Assembly: GCA_942491575.1 (NCBI GenBank)
Contig: CALOBT010000025.1
Span: 186,001-250,000, forward strand
DNA: 64,000 nt
Reading direction: 5' to 3'
Source: CAZHNW01 sp942491575
GTDB lineage: Bacteria > Spirochaetota > UBA4802 > UBA5550
Each line of letters starts with the position of its first letter. Within the stretch, counting starts at the first letter, position 1. Position numbers and translations under genes: made by a program. The notes beneath the pieces were generated by a model. That model was not told where the DNA came from. It saw only the letters and a program-made list of their open reading frames with translations, and did not search any database. Of the stretch, positions 36,301 through 44,439 are shown one piece after another.

Positions 36301-37134
36301 GCTCTGGTCACTGTCCCTGGACATATATTCCCCATGTTCAATACCGGTGTTTCAGTGGCAGATATTAACTCTGTTTCTCATACACACGATAATCTCATAA
36401 AATATAAACAGACTGTGTGGGTCCCCGTGGAAACGACTCTCCTTGGTGAATCCTTCATCACCGCATGGGAAAAAGCCGCTGAACAGTACCGGCGCTACTC
36501 TCAAAGCGGCGAAGTGGAGATCATCGAAACAGAAAAGGCATGGAAAACATTTGCCCCGGCAACACTTGATGATACCGCCTGGGAGCCCAGGCTCCCGGAG
36601 CTGGACAGGATCAATCGAATTTACACCCGGGACATCAATAAGCTGATTCAAAAAGAACTAACGTCACGTCTCTCTAATTTAAAAACGAGACTTGAGAAGG
36701 ATCCCGCCAATTACAAGATACATAACAGCATAGGCGTTTTGTATGCACGATATGCAAGATACGCAGATGCCATGGATTCCTTTAAAAAAGCCGTTGCCCT
36801 CAAACCGGGATATATTTCCGCATTCAACAATATGGGAAATGTGTATCTATTGCAAAACAGAAATAGGGAAGCCCTCCGAATGTTTACTTCTGCGAAAAAG
36901 CTGGATCCGAACAATGCCTTCATTCGTTTGAACCTGGCAATACTGTTCAACAGGTTAAATGATAAAAATAAAACCCTCGATGAGTATAAGGCGGCAATTG
37001 GTCTCGACAGTTCCCTCAGCAAAAGATATGCATATCTCCTGAACCAGGAAAGTACCGATGAAACGAGAGCCTCAAAAAAAGCAAATGAAGACGAGGAAAT
37101 ACAACGAGATAAAAATATACTCTGGCTTGAATAA
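33391..37134 (+). CDS. Secreted beta-propeller - transglutaminase-like - TPR protein
   Basis: A 1247-residue exported protein. The ATG at 33391 (AAAGGAAAGG upstream) begins a signal peptide, RRIIIILLVITVAAAAVDA. Residues about 25-300 contain two TolB-N-like regions. Residues about 310-580 have NHL/propeller-like repeats (GKILVSSFGSIALMDSRGK, YVLDSLGKKVIIY). TPRs follow at about 590-700. A beta-sandwich-like segment precedes a transglutaminase-like Cys protease domain: RTGDCDDLTVMYSALLQ supplies Cys near 951 and GHIFPMFNTG the His near 976. Two to three more TPRs (IGVLYARYARYADAMDSFKKA) lie at about 1110-1215. It is probably periplasmic and may process or cross-link envelope proteins. It converges on a FecR-TPR gene. 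Confidence 0.85.
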   Translation: MRRIIIILLVITVAAAAVDARRRVILSPKNVLFVGFDSSSKNNTDKIRKINTLFLTKIRKMAGEKIKVHDLSEPYLFSKEKDLLNLGKSHRARWILTGNISFYRSGDYRLSVVLNDAIRRSERIKINFRSNSFSSEKWDARTGPLLDIIADANSYFFDQKKVKQRREFSHRTVAMLDLKFDKSVPENFRRINDKLHATVQEYRRLGIKTIARKDLHYCLLRGTRRRDLKRLSRISSAAGSDWIITGYVFPAGNGRGYDTTVTLYHGHTNRNVQYIHIKNAEITETIKRLENIASSLFITISKAKNYFLHNKPDFVYTADFHYFGHSTISSQYNVPYAVYFDGKKILVSSFGSIALMDSRGKVIQNIGNRGNTEGSYQYPARIDSDRNGKIYVLDSLGKKVIIYAQNGKYINEFYYRVRAARDFSVSPDGNIFIPDYQNSQLLVYGPGGNLLSEKPFPQGSMQGMVKNPDGAAILFTEQDLYCVGFLNSKGNLLKKKFLAISQPQFLLNGGALDKKERFYSWDLHKSLILGTDSSGKLLWVKNSISGIKQKYFNMPYDLSVDAEGKQIYIVDMQNKRIVSFLRHRFSPNKKNAPYYYHRALKAPYPLRLAYLNRSIAMDQRYIQPRLLRGKYYAEAGHHSRAIKEFRQVLAIKRNNQTAKAAEKKSRLALKLSDANYFSMKFREALKTGPESARPFYEMAVKAYEAAIKIDAGNEKAASEYQALVATFKSASGITSTPPVSVTNTKINDVFSSMYKYYADNSFGYVTVNNRTGSVIDRIHATVQIRGYMDYPTETRVRRNIAPGESVTLKIFAVFNNKILKISEDTPLSARIVIHYTGGGSKRTVITSSTFTAHNRNAMTWDDTKKLASYITPRGSSVKVTARIIAQKFRNSRLSFLNSSLQTAIQLFATLGTYGITYVQDPKTPYRKFSTSKNRIDYIQYPRETLRYRTGDCDDLTVMYSALLQNLGIDTALVTVPGHIFPMFNTGVSVADINSVSHTHDNLIKYKQTVWVPVETTLLGESFITAWEKAAEQYRRYSQSGEVEIIETEKAWKTFAPATLDDTAWEPRLPELDRINRIYTRDINKLIQKELTSRLSNLKTRLEKDPANYKIHNSIGVLYARYARYADAMDSFKKAVALKPGYISAFNNMGNVYLLQNRNREALRMFTSAKKLDPNNAFIRLNLAILFNRLNDKNKTLDEYKAAIGLDSSLSKRYAYLLNQESTDETRASKKANEDEEIQRDKNILWLE

Positions 37135-37151
37135 GGCTTGGGAGCAGGAGA

Positions 37152-38072
37152 CTATTTGGAGTCTGACATCTTTTTTGCTGCTGCTGCGGCGCGACTTTCA
37201 GGGAATTTATCATTCAGTATACGGATATATTTGTTTTGTTCATCAAATTCTCCGTTCTTCCTGTGAAGCTCTGCCAATATTAAATAGGCATCAGGAATAT
37301 GGGGGCTGTGGGGGTGCCACCTGATAAATTTATTCATCAGGGCTATCCCACGGTCATAGTGCATGCTTATATCTGCCGACATGGTTCCGATGAAGTAGGC
37401 ATCTGTTTTTTCGAAAATTTTATTGTCAGTGCTCGTCAGTAATATCTCCGAAAGGACAAGGGAATCCCGGAACCTCCCTGTCTGGAAATAACTGAGCATA
37501 AGCAGATATCGGCACCGGGCCAGTTCCTTCCCCTTTAGCCCGGGAATGTCTTTTGATAGAATTGTTACTGCATCTGCGAAGTTCCCTTTTTCATAACTTA
37601 AAAGGGCCTTGCGGTAGACTTGAGACACAATTTTTTCCTTTTCCGGTTCGAGATCATCCTGCCATTTAATTCCCGCAGCGGATGAGATTTTTTCGCCTCT
37701 TACGGCGCTGACTGTGGTTCTGCGGACACGTTTTGCAGAAATAAAAGAATCACGGATTGTATGCTTGATTGTCTCAAGGGCGGAGATTCTAACTCCCGTT
37801 TCAATTTCGTTGAGATTGACAATACTGTTTTTGCCTACATGTATCTGTTTGTTATTTCGAATCAGCACAATATGAGCATGGGGACCGGTTCTGACAATCG
37901 AATTCGCAGTAAGCTTTTCACCCTGTTCTATGCTTTTCCATCCGGGGCTCCCCTCTCTTTTAACTTCCACCCTCCCTATCTTAAAATCGACCAGAAAGAT
38001 GGAGGTTTCTGCTGCCAGTACCCCCGGAAGCAGAAAAACTGCAATTACTATTATGAGCAAATTAACTTTCAT
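37152..38072 (-). CDS. Exported FecR-domain protein with TPRs
   Basis: A 306-residue protein with a signal peptide (LLIIVIAVFLLPGVLAAE). Residues about 25-130 form a FecR domain (GRVEVKREG, WKSIEQGEKL, IVRTGPHAHIVLI), seen in peptidoglycan- or signal-associated exported proteins. TPR-like helices span about 150-300, ending with PDAYLILAELHRKNGEFDEQ, as in YbgF/Tol-associated repeats. The start overlaps the DUF190 gene by 11 bases, so it is the last gene of the SDR-fluC-DUF190 operon. Confidence 0.85.
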   Translation of the reverse strand: MKVNLLIIVIAVFLLPGVLAAETSIFLVDFKIGRVEVKREGSPGWKSIEQGEKLTANSIVRTGPHAHIVLIRNNKQIHVGKNSIVNLNEIETGVRISALETIKHTIRDSFISAKRVRRTTVSAVRGEKISSAAGIKWQDDLEPEKEKIVSQVYRKALLSYEKGNFADAVTILSKDIPGLKGKELARCRYLLMLSYFQTGRFRDSLVLSEILLTSTDNKIFEKTDAYFIGTMSADISMHYDRGIALMNKFIRWHPHSPHIPDAYLILAELHRKNGEFDEQNKYIRILNDKFPESRAAAAAKKMSDSK

Positions 38073-38406
38073 TCTTTTTATGCCGGTATTTTATTATTCT
38101 CATTTTTTCAAGGGTCACAAGTCCGTCTGTAACGGTTTCATCAATAAATGGCAGAATTTTCTCTATCATCTCTTCTGTGTCAACAATTTCTACTATAAAG
38201 GGAAGGTCCTCTGAAAGGGTCAGCAGTTTCGCTGAATGGATACGGCTGCTTGCACCGAAACCGAGGATACCCTTAACAACGGTTGCACCTGCCAGGTTCA
38301 ATTCCCGTGCCTTCTTCACTATTTCCTCATGCAGGGGTCTGTTGTTATAGCGATCATTGTCTCCGATAAAAACTCTCAAGAGAACACCTTCTTCAGGCAA
38401 TTTCAT
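38062..38406 (-). CDS. DUF190 protein, partner of fluoride exporter
   Basis: A 114-residue protein of the DUF190 (PF02641) family: the EEGVLLRVFIGDNDRY start, GATVVKGILGFG in the middle and DLPFIVEIVDTEE strand are typical, and the fold is PII/GlnB-like. DUF190 genes commonly adjoin fluC/crcB, as here (ten bases apart), so it probably modulates fluoride export. Its exact role is not established. Confidence 0.9.
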   Translation of the reverse strand: MKLPEEGVLLRVFIGDNDRYNNRPLHEEIVKKARELNLAGATVVKGILGFGASSRIHSAKLLTLSEDLPFIVEIVDTEEMIEKILPFIDETVTDGLVTLEKMRIIKYRHKKNES

Positions 38407-38416
38407 AAGAATCTCC

Positions 38417-38803
38417 TCACTTTAATATCTGAATAAAAAAACGTGCAGCAAAGACTCCCGCTACGACACATATAATTCCCAGCATGTTATTGGCTGCCAT
38501 ATTAATCAGTCCGTATTTAACCTCACCACTTCTGAATAGATTGAGACTTTCCAGTGAAAAAGTTGAAAAGGTGGTAAAGGCCCCGAGAAAACCTATTGTG
38601 ACAAATGATTTTATCTCCGTGTCCACCAGTATCTGGTCAAAGAGTTCGAAAAAGAATCCGAGCAGAAAAGAACCGACAAGATTTACGGTTAGAGTACCAA
38701 AGGGGAAGAGTCCCGCCGCGGCCTGGTTTACCATCCGGCTTACCAGATAGCGTGCCGTTGCGCCGAAACTTCCCCCTGCTGCAATAATCAGTAAATGTTT
38801 CAA
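38417..38803 (-). CDS. crcB: Fluoride channel/exporter FluC (CrcB)
   Basis: A 128-residue membrane protein with four hydrophobic segments. GGSFGATARYLVSR, FGTLTVNLVGSFLLGF and GFLGAFTTFSTFSLES are the diagnostic FluC motifs, including the Asn and the Phe-box residues. It forms a dimeric channel that lets fluoride leave the cell. I start it at the TTG at 38803: this gives the usual N-terminus (KHLLIIAAGGSFGA), and AGG nine bases upstream overlaps the stop codon of the SDR gene. The longer frame has no better site. No fluoride riboswitch was recognised upstream. Confidence 0.92.
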   Translation of the reverse strand: MKHLLIIAAGGSFGATARYLVSRMVNQAAAGLFPFGTLTVNLVGSFLLGFFFELFDQILVDTEIKSFVTIGFLGAFTTFSTFSLESLNLFRSGEVKYGLINMAANNMLGIICVVAGVFAARFFIQILK

Positions 38804-38807
38804 GGTA

Positions 38808-39545
38808 TTAACCTGCAATAAACCTGATGGGGGCAACCTTCATTACACGTGCAACAATTGCCCATGGCCAGGAGGGGACAAAGGCACGTTTCTTTTTCTT
38901 CTCGATAATATTGGCAATTTTTTTGGCACCCTCGTCAACGGTTATCAGAAAAGGCCGTGATTTCATCATATTATTCAGGGGGGTATCGATATATCCTGGA
39001 AAAAGAACCGTTACATCAATATCTTTTCTGAAAGTTTCTGCCCGGAGGGCTTCCAGGTAAACAGAAAATCCAGCCTTTGAGGCACTATAGGCCGATGAAT
39101 TGGGCATTCCGCGAATTGCCGCTACAGAGGAGGTCCCCACTATATGCCCCACTCCTTTCTCCAGGAAATATGCCATTGCCGCGTCTACTGTCGCCATTGC
39201 CCCCAAAAGATTTGTTTCGATATTGCTCCGCGCCTGACTGAAATCACTTCCTCCGATCTTACCCCCCGGAGCAACACCTGCATTGGCAAAAAAGATATCC
39301 ATTCCGTTGAGTTTATCCGCCAGACTGAATATAGACTTCCTGACTTCATCGTAATCACGGACATCAAGTATGCCCGTCTCTACCGAAATACCAGGATAAC
39401 TTTCCAGCAATTCAATTTTGAGCTGATCCAGCACATCCTGTCTGCGCCCCATCAGGCCAAGATTATAATTTCTACCGGCCATTTCAAAGGTGAGGGCCCT
39501 GCCAATCCCCGAAGAGGCGCCGGTAACAACTATTGTTTTATCCAT
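38808..39545 (-). CDS. Short-chain dehydrogenase/reductase (classical SDR)
   Basis: A 245-residue oxidoreductase. TGASSGIGRAL is the NAD(P)-binding loop, NAG at FANAGVAP is conserved, and SSVAAIRGMPNSSAYSASK carries the Ser and YxxxK active site. The C-terminus has a hydrophobic, amphipathic stretch (PSWPWAIVARVMKVAP), suggesting membrane association as in lipid-acting SDRs. It is the first gene of a minus-strand operon with fluC, a DUF190 gene and a FecR-TPR gene. Confidence 0.9.
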   Translation of the reverse strand: MDKTIVVTGASSGIGRALTFEMAGRNYNLGLMGRRQDVLDQLKIELLESYPGISVETGILDVRDYDEVRKSIFSLADKLNGMDIFFANAGVAPGGKIGGSDFSQARSNIETNLLGAMATVDAAMAYFLEKGVGHIVGTSSVAAIRGMPNSSAYSASKAGFSVYLEALRAETFRKDIDVTVLFPGYIDTPLNNMMKSRPFLITVDEGAKKIANIIEKKKKRAFVPSWPWAIVARVMKVAPIRFIAG

Positions 39546-39697
39546 TCACCCAACTCCTTAAACGTGTCTATTATAGAAATTAAATAGTGCTATCTTAATT
39601 GCCTGGAGTCAAGTTTTTTAAAAGGAAGTATACTATTGATTGTTGAAATTAATAGAAGTGCATGATAATATTTCAGGCGGAGGAACTCCTTTTAAAA

Positions 39698-40696
39698 ATG
39701 AAGAATATTCTTATAGTAGACGACAGCAAGGCTGTACGCCAGGTTCTCCGTAGAGAGATATCACATCATGATTTTTTAATCAATGAATCTCCCAGCGGAG
39801 AAGATGCCCTTTCCCTTATTCCGCTGTTCAAACCTGACCTGATAACCCTTGATATTGAGATGGAAGGCCTCAATGGTTTTGAAACATGCAGCCGTCTGCG
39901 GCAAATGCCCCCCCCTTTCAATTCCATAGCGGTTATTTTTTTAACAGCCCATGATTCCATTGAAGAGAGATTTAAGGGATTCGAATCGGGGGCCACGGAA
40001 TTCTATAATAAAAAATTCAAGGATGGAACACTTCTCCAGGCTATTCTTGATATTCTCTATCCTGAGAAACGTCACGACAGAAGCACTGTTCTCGTTGCAG
40101 ATGATAACAGATCGGTGCAGATGCTGGTAGAGCATTGCCTGAAAAGCTTCACATCTAATATTATTATTGCTAATAACGGCCGTGAGGCATACGAACTCTT
40201 TTCTAAAGAACGGAGCAAAATCAACTGCATTATTACCGACTTTGAAATGCCTAAAATGCGCGGTGACGAACTTTGCCGCCTGATCAGGAAAGAAAATAAT
40301 TTCAGGGATCTCCCTGTCATTTTTTTAAGCGGTATGGCAAACAAGGATGAAATTTTAAATATTTACCGCGCCGGGGGATCAGATTATATCGTTAAGCCTT
40401 TTATACGGGAAGAATTCATTGCAAGGGTAAAGGTTCATCTCCAGGCACAGCAAAATAAGGTTAACCTTGAAGAACAGGTAATTGACCTTAGGCAGACTAT
40501 CCTGAGCAGAAAGCATCTTACAAAGGAATACAGTCAAAATTTTGAAAAATCTCTTTCCGGTCTCCTCCAGAGCTGCAGCAGCCTAATCAATGAATCAGTA
40601 AAAGATGAAATATTGCAGGAGAAACTGAGGATTATCCATGATAACGGGAACAAACTTCTTCAACAAATCCGCGAAGATATTAAATTCATTGAATGA
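39698..40696 (+). CDS. Dual receiver-domain response regulator without output domain
   Basis: About 332 residues from the ATG at 39698 (an ATG 12 codons earlier is possible). Two receiver domains are in tandem: ILIVDDSKAVRQ with phosphoacceptor in ITLDIEMEGLNG, and VLVADDNRSVQM with acceptor in IITDFEMPKMRG and IVKPF at the switch end. The last 80 residues form a coiled helix (LEEQVIDLRQTILSRK) resembling the start of a kinase dimerisation helix, but no HisKA, GGDEF or DNA-binding output follows. It may act as a phosphate sink or relay. Its 3' end overlaps the convergent aconitase-X remnant by 11 bases. Confidence 0.85.
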   Translation: MKNILIVDDSKAVRQVLRREISHHDFLINESPSGEDALSLIPLFKPDLITLDIEMEGLNGFETCSRLRQMPPPFNSIAVIFLTAHDSIEERFKGFESGATEFYNKKFKDGTLLQAILDILYPEKRHDRSTVLVADDNRSVQMLVEHCLKSFTSNIIIANNGREAYELFSKERSKINCIITDFEMPKMRGDELCRLIRKENNFRDLPVIFLSGMANKDEILNIYRAGGSDYIVKPFIREEFIARVKVHLQAQQNKVNLEEQVIDLRQTILSRKHLTKEYSQNFEKSLSGLLQSCSSLINESVKDEILQEKLRIIHDNGNKLLQQIREDIKFIE

Positions 40697-41131
40697 TCAC
40701 GGTACCGTCTTTCCTGATCTCCAGGCTGTCTCCTGTTTTCACCGTATCAAGAAATTCCTTTCCGAGAGAGTCAATGGTTATTACTGACTTCCCCACCCAG
40801 ACATCAGCGAGGATAACTCCCGCTGCGGCGAGACTGTCAATATTTTCCGAAAAAAGCAGTGCCGCCGGGAAGGCCCCGGTATCTACAAGTGTCATAATAA
40901 TAAGACCTGCCGAAGTCGATCCGATTGTTTTGGGAAGGCATAGTAAACGGTTTTGTAATTCCATTTTGTAGATATCGGGATTATTCTGATCAACGGAGAC
41001 GGCCTTTTTTTGAGCGCATTAAAATAGTTCTGGTAAAGGTGGCAAGAGTATTAAGGCCCTGCGGGGATACAACTGCCGGCCCCCCCATGTCGCCGGGTAT
41101 CAGAGCCCTCCCTTTAAATATTTTCTGCATC
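40686..41131 (-). pseudogene. Aconitase X swivel-domain (small subunit) gene broken by a frameshift in an A7 run
   Basis: From the ATG at 41131 one frame reads QKIFKGRALIPGDMGGPAVV, typical of the AcnX/DUF126 swivel domain start, and stops shortly after an A7 tract (T7 at about 41005-41011 on the plus strand). One frame over, the reading continues as KAVSVDQNNPDIYKMELQNR and LLCLPKTIGSTSAG, the conserved core, to the stop at 40686. Removing one A restores a single frame, so this is either a real mutation or a homopolymer sequencing error. AcnX enzymes are dehydratases of mevalonate-5-phosphate or proline-derivative type; the substrate here is unknown. Confidence 0.82.
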
Positions 41132-41140
41132 AGTTTCTCC

Positions 41141-41849
41141 TCACCCCGTTATCATTTCCAGGATCTCTTCATCAGTGAAATATCGCGCCCTGGTATACGT
41201 CCTCAGCTTATTCGAGGGAGTGATTACACGCCGGTTTCCGCTGAGGGGATTAATTAGAAACATGAGGGGACACTGCTCCGTAATCTGCACTCCTGCCCTG
41301 GAAAGAGCCTTCATTCTTTCTGAATCTTTTTTAAACTGTCTCAGTACTCCGGGAGGTGCCGAAAGGATGGTTTCGACTTTTACCCGTTTCTTATTTTTTG
41401 CCTTTAGCAACGAAATAATATCACCGGTCCAGGCGTTAATCTGTTCAAGGGAAAGATGCGGGCAACCTATGAGGCACTGTTCAGGTTTTGCCGCACTTTT
41501 TTTCCACATGACCGGGTATGACTCTATTGTTTTTTTAATTGTATCATCTGTAATTGTCATAATAGGCGGTGACCATTGAGGCTCCCGCGGATATTATAAG
41601 ATGACCCGGAGCCATGACCGCTTCAAGATGGGTCGCCCCGAAGGCTTCGCCATACCTCACTACAGACTCCATTACTTTCTGCAGAACCGGCCCCTTACCG
41701 CCATTTAATATTTTTATTTCTTCGGCGGTAAGGCTGAGAGAAGAACTTTGAACTTCCTCCATAACACTTTCCTGGTTGATTAAAATATACGATTTATTTA
41801 TGTCTGCAGCAAAGTTATCTTTTGTATCTTTCTGCAATGTTATTTTCAC
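41141..41849 (-). pseudogene. Aconitase X catalytic subunit remnant with large internal deletion
   Basis: Two short frames overlap by 17 bases. The first (from 41849) gives the AcnX N-terminus: LTAEEIKILNGGKGPVLQKV, then GATHLEAVMAPGHLIISAGAS, and stops after AYYDNYR. The second (41560-41141) gives the AcnX C-terminus: LIGCPHLSLEQINAWTG, TSAPPG-like LSAPPGVLRQF, and CPLMFL. A normal catalytic subunit has about 400 residues; roughly 200 central residues, including part of the active site, are absent, and the junction near 41550 is out of frame. I therefore call it a deletion pseudogene rather than a split gene. Confidence 0.8.
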
Positions 41850-41864
41850 CTGCTGATACTTACC

Positions 41865-43799
41865 CTAACGGGAATATCCTGGTATATCCTTCAGGTCAAG
41901 GTCTCCAAGTCCGAGTTTTTTCAGGGTTCGCTTTTTAGGCAATCCATTTTTATCCCAGCCGCGAAGCCGGTAGTACTTCGGCAGCATTTTATCCAGCTTT
42001 ACCACGGATTTTTTATTCCCCGGAAGCAGGGGATCACCGGTAAATCTTTTTGCAAGGCTGTCAAATTCCTTATCAATACCTTCCCTCAGGTTAAAAAGTT
42101 TTTCCATGTTATATCCCCGGGCCCCCACTTTCATAAAACGGCCGAAGTCCATCTTCATTCCAGTTGCCATCTTAAGGGCCTTCGTGTGGGGAAGCATGGG
42201 AAGATGGAACTTCATGATTCCCTTCGGCATTTTATAGAGACAGCGAATCATTGGCCATGAGTGGGTCAGGAGGGAAGTTGCAACAGCGGAAAGAATACGC
42301 CTCCCTGGAAGTTTAAAAGCAGCAGATGGAACGAATGTCCATGAGGTAAAGAGACAGTTTCCCCCAGCACTGATAACCGCCAGGAGGTCCTGGTCAAGTG
42401 CGACCCAGGACGGCTTTGAACGGTAATGGAATGGTTTCAGGTTCAGTGGACCGGAGACCTCAAAGTAAACCATGTAGCCGCCGTCGAGGTGACAGCCACC
42501 GCGGGTTGCCGTGGCGTATCCCAGGCCATGACCTACACAGGCGCGAGGTTCATATGCCGCCAGTTCAAGTCCCTTGGCATGCGGGGCAAAATCTTCCCCG
42601 CCGTATTTTTTAGAGAGGGCACGTACCCCTTCCGCCAGGTCATCTCCTATGTCTTCCCGGTGGGCTATTTTTTGAAGTACCTCGGAAATATTTTCTTTTT
42701 TACCGAACTCTATGCCGGTTTTCCAGAGGCCCTTCTCATCCAGTTCGGCGGCAAAACCCATTATGGTACCGACAGAAATGGCATCCATTCCAAGGTGATC
42801 CAGTTCAAGGTTCCACCGCAGTATTGCTTCCATATCATTGATAAGCATATTGGATCCGAGGAGACAGAGTATTTCATATTCCGGTCCCTTAACATCCTTT
42901 CCGTCGATGTTTACGACACGGCCGCACTTGATGGGACAGGATTGACAGCCGTAGTTTTTCACCAAAAACTCTTCAGCAAGACGCTCTCCGCCGATCTGGT
43001 ACGCGTCTTCATATGAACCCCGGGAGAAATTTTTTGTAGGGAGGGCATTTCGCACGGACAGTCCCGTAAGGAAACCTGCAGTACCCAGGGCCGGGGCCTG
43101 CTCACCCGTTGCGGGATGGGCTGTAAGCAGCTGTGTCCATTTTTTAATTATTTTTTTATAGTTATCCTTATCAGTTAATTCGATTTTTTGTTTACCCCGG
43201 GCCACCATTCCCTTCAGGTTTTTGGAACCCATTACGGCCCCCATACCGGTTCTGCCGTGACTCCTCTCCTGTGAGACTACTGATCCGAACTTCACCAGGT
43301 TTTCCCCTGCGGGGCCGATTGCCATGGTGCCCCCCTTTCCCATAGCTTCCTGTGCATCCTGGGTGTTCATCCCCCAGAGATGTGCCGCATCTTTTATCTC
43401 AACAGCCTCATCAGTTATTTCAAGATATACATGCTTTTCGGATTTCCCCCTGACGATGATCCCGTCATAGCCGGCTTTTTTAAGGTGAATTCCAAAATTT
43501 CCCCCGCTGTTTGAATGCCCGATGGCACCGGTCAATGGACTCCGTGCGGAGATATCATAACGGCTGGAAGAGGGTGCATTGGTACCCGTCAGGGGCGATG
43601 TCATCACCAGGAGAATATTTTCAGGAGACAATGGATCGGTTCCCGGCTTCAGCAGGTCCCAGAGTATTTTCGTGCTGAGATACCTCCCGCCAAGGAACAG
43701 TTCCCTGTCCCGGTCATCGAGATCATAGGTGCCGATTGTGCCCGATGTTAAATCAATATCGAGTATTTTCCCCATGTAGCCTTGAAATGAAGTGCCCAT
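41865..43799 (-). CDS. Aldehyde:ferredoxin oxidoreductase family protein (tungsten/molybdenum)
   Basis: A 644-residue protein of the AOR family, normal length. The N-terminal domain (YMGKILDIDLTSG, LGGRYLSTKILWDLL) and SPLTGTNAPSSSRYDISARSP bind tungstopterin. GCQSCPIKCGR (about residues 285-295) gives the CxxCxxxC of the [4Fe-4S] cluster; the fourth Cys is probably in GGNCLFTSW near 479. DHLGMDAISVGT is the conserved middle motif. These enzymes oxidise aldehydes to acids, reducing ferredoxin, in anaerobes. It lies just upstream of the decayed AcnX genes on the same strand and downstream of the MarR gene, suggesting an old catabolic operon. Confidence 0.93.
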   Translation of the reverse strand: MGTSFQGYMGKILDIDLTSGTIGTYDLDDRDRELFLGGRYLSTKILWDLLKPGTDPLSPENILLVMTSPLTGTNAPSSSRYDISARSPLTGAIGHSNSGGNFGIHLKKAGYDGIIVRGKSEKHVYLEITDEAVEIKDAAHLWGMNTQDAQEAMGKGGTMAIGPAGENLVKFGSVVSQERSHGRTGMGAVMGSKNLKGMVARGKQKIELTDKDNYKKIIKKWTQLLTAHPATGEQAPALGTAGFLTGLSVRNALPTKNFSRGSYEDAYQIGGERLAEEFLVKNYGCQSCPIKCGRVVNIDGKDVKGPEYEILCLLGSNMLINDMEAILRWNLELDHLGMDAISVGTIMGFAAELDEKGLWKTGIEFGKKENISEVLQKIAHREDIGDDLAEGVRALSKKYGGEDFAPHAKGLELAAYEPRACVGHGLGYATATRGGCHLDGGYMVYFEVSGPLNLKPFHYRSKPSWVALDQDLLAVISAGGNCLFTSWTFVPSAAFKLPGRRILSAVATSLLTHSWPMIRCLYKMPKGIMKFHLPMLPHTKALKMATGMKMDFGRFMKVGARGYNMEKLFNLREGIDKEFDSLAKRFTGDPLLPGNKKSVVKLDKMLPKYYRLRGWDKNGLPKKRTLKKLGLGDLDLKDIPGYSR

Positions 43800-43830
43800 A
43801 ATTTTCTCCTTGATTCTATCTGGATTTTAT

Positions 43831-44304
43831 CTAGATCTCGAGATATTTACTTTTTTCTATTCCCATTATATCATTCAGCTTTCTGATTGTTTTTCTGATA
43901 GTTTTGATTTCATCGGGAGAAAACTGATCCATATTGGAAGTAATAAGATTCAATGCGTGGTCTTCTATTTTTTTCACCATACGTTTCCCCTTTGCGGTGA
44001 TGGAAACCTCTATGATGCGGAGGTCCTCCTTATTTCTGGCCCTTTTAACCAGTCCCCTTTTTTCAAGCTGGTCCACGAGCCTTGTTGCAGAAAAAACTTT
44101 TATCTTCATCTCCTCTGCAATATCAGATACTCTCAGAAAGGGAATTCTCCAGAGAAGCTTAAGGATATAGATCATATCATAGGAAAGATCGAATGTTGAA
44201 ACCTCAATTCTTTCAAACTGATAAAATGTCCTCAACAGGCTGAAAAGAAGATTTTCCAGCACTTCCCTCCCCTCTGGTTGACGGCTTTCCGGTTCTTTAT
44301 TCAT
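43831..44304 (-). CDS. MarR-family transcriptional regulator
   Basis: About 157 residues from the ATG at 44304; upstream in-frame ATGs at 44316, 44343 and 44364 exist, but the furthest lies inside the operator palindrome, and GGA precedes the chosen start. The winged-helix is clear: LRVSDIAEEMKIKVFSATRLVDQLEKRGLVKR, then NKEDLRIIEVSITAKG, the wing with the conserved Asp-Arg. It is divergent from the acetoacetate-decarboxylase-like gene and directly upstream of the AOR gene, so it probably controls both from the intervening inverted repeat in response to a small acid or aldehyde. Confidence 0.87.
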   Translation of the reverse strand: MNKEPESRQPEGREVLENLLFSLLRTFYQFERIEVSTFDLSYDMIYILKLLWRIPFLRVSDIAEEMKIKVFSATRLVDQLEKRGLVKRARNKEDLRIIEVSITAKGKRMVKKIEDHALNLITSNMDQFSPDEIKTIRKTIRKLNDIMGIEKSKYLEI

Positions 44305-44346
44305 TACATTGTCCATAATATCAATATATTTTTTTTGATGCATATT

Positions 44347-44383
44347 GCAAGTATTTTTTTGCAAATTGCAATTTTTTACTTGC
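44347..44383. promoter_or_regulatory. Inverted-repeat operator between marR and acetoacetate-decarboxylase-like gene
   Basis: GCAAGTA at the left end and TACTTGC at the right end flank an inner TTGCAA-TTGCAA pair (TTGCAAATTGCAA core). Together they form a nested inverted repeat of about 37 bases in the divergent promoter region. The spacing and symmetry fit a dimeric winged-helix site, most simply the MarR protein encoded next to it. The promoter elements themselves are not clear. Confidence 0.6.
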
Positions 44384-44439
44384 TGAATTAAAATATATTT
44401 TATACATTGCTTTCATCGATACGAACATTGGAGAAGGCA

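Noticed and set aside
38808..39660. Search for a fluoride riboswitch upstream of the SDR-crcB-DUF190 operon
   Set aside because: The conserved fluoride riboswitch sequence elements are not recognisable in the leader at 39546-39660.
42398..43016. Plus-strand open frames of up to 196 codons opposite the aldehyde:ferredoxin oxidoreductase gene
   Set aside because: Antisense shadows of a well-supported AOR gene with no independent motifs.
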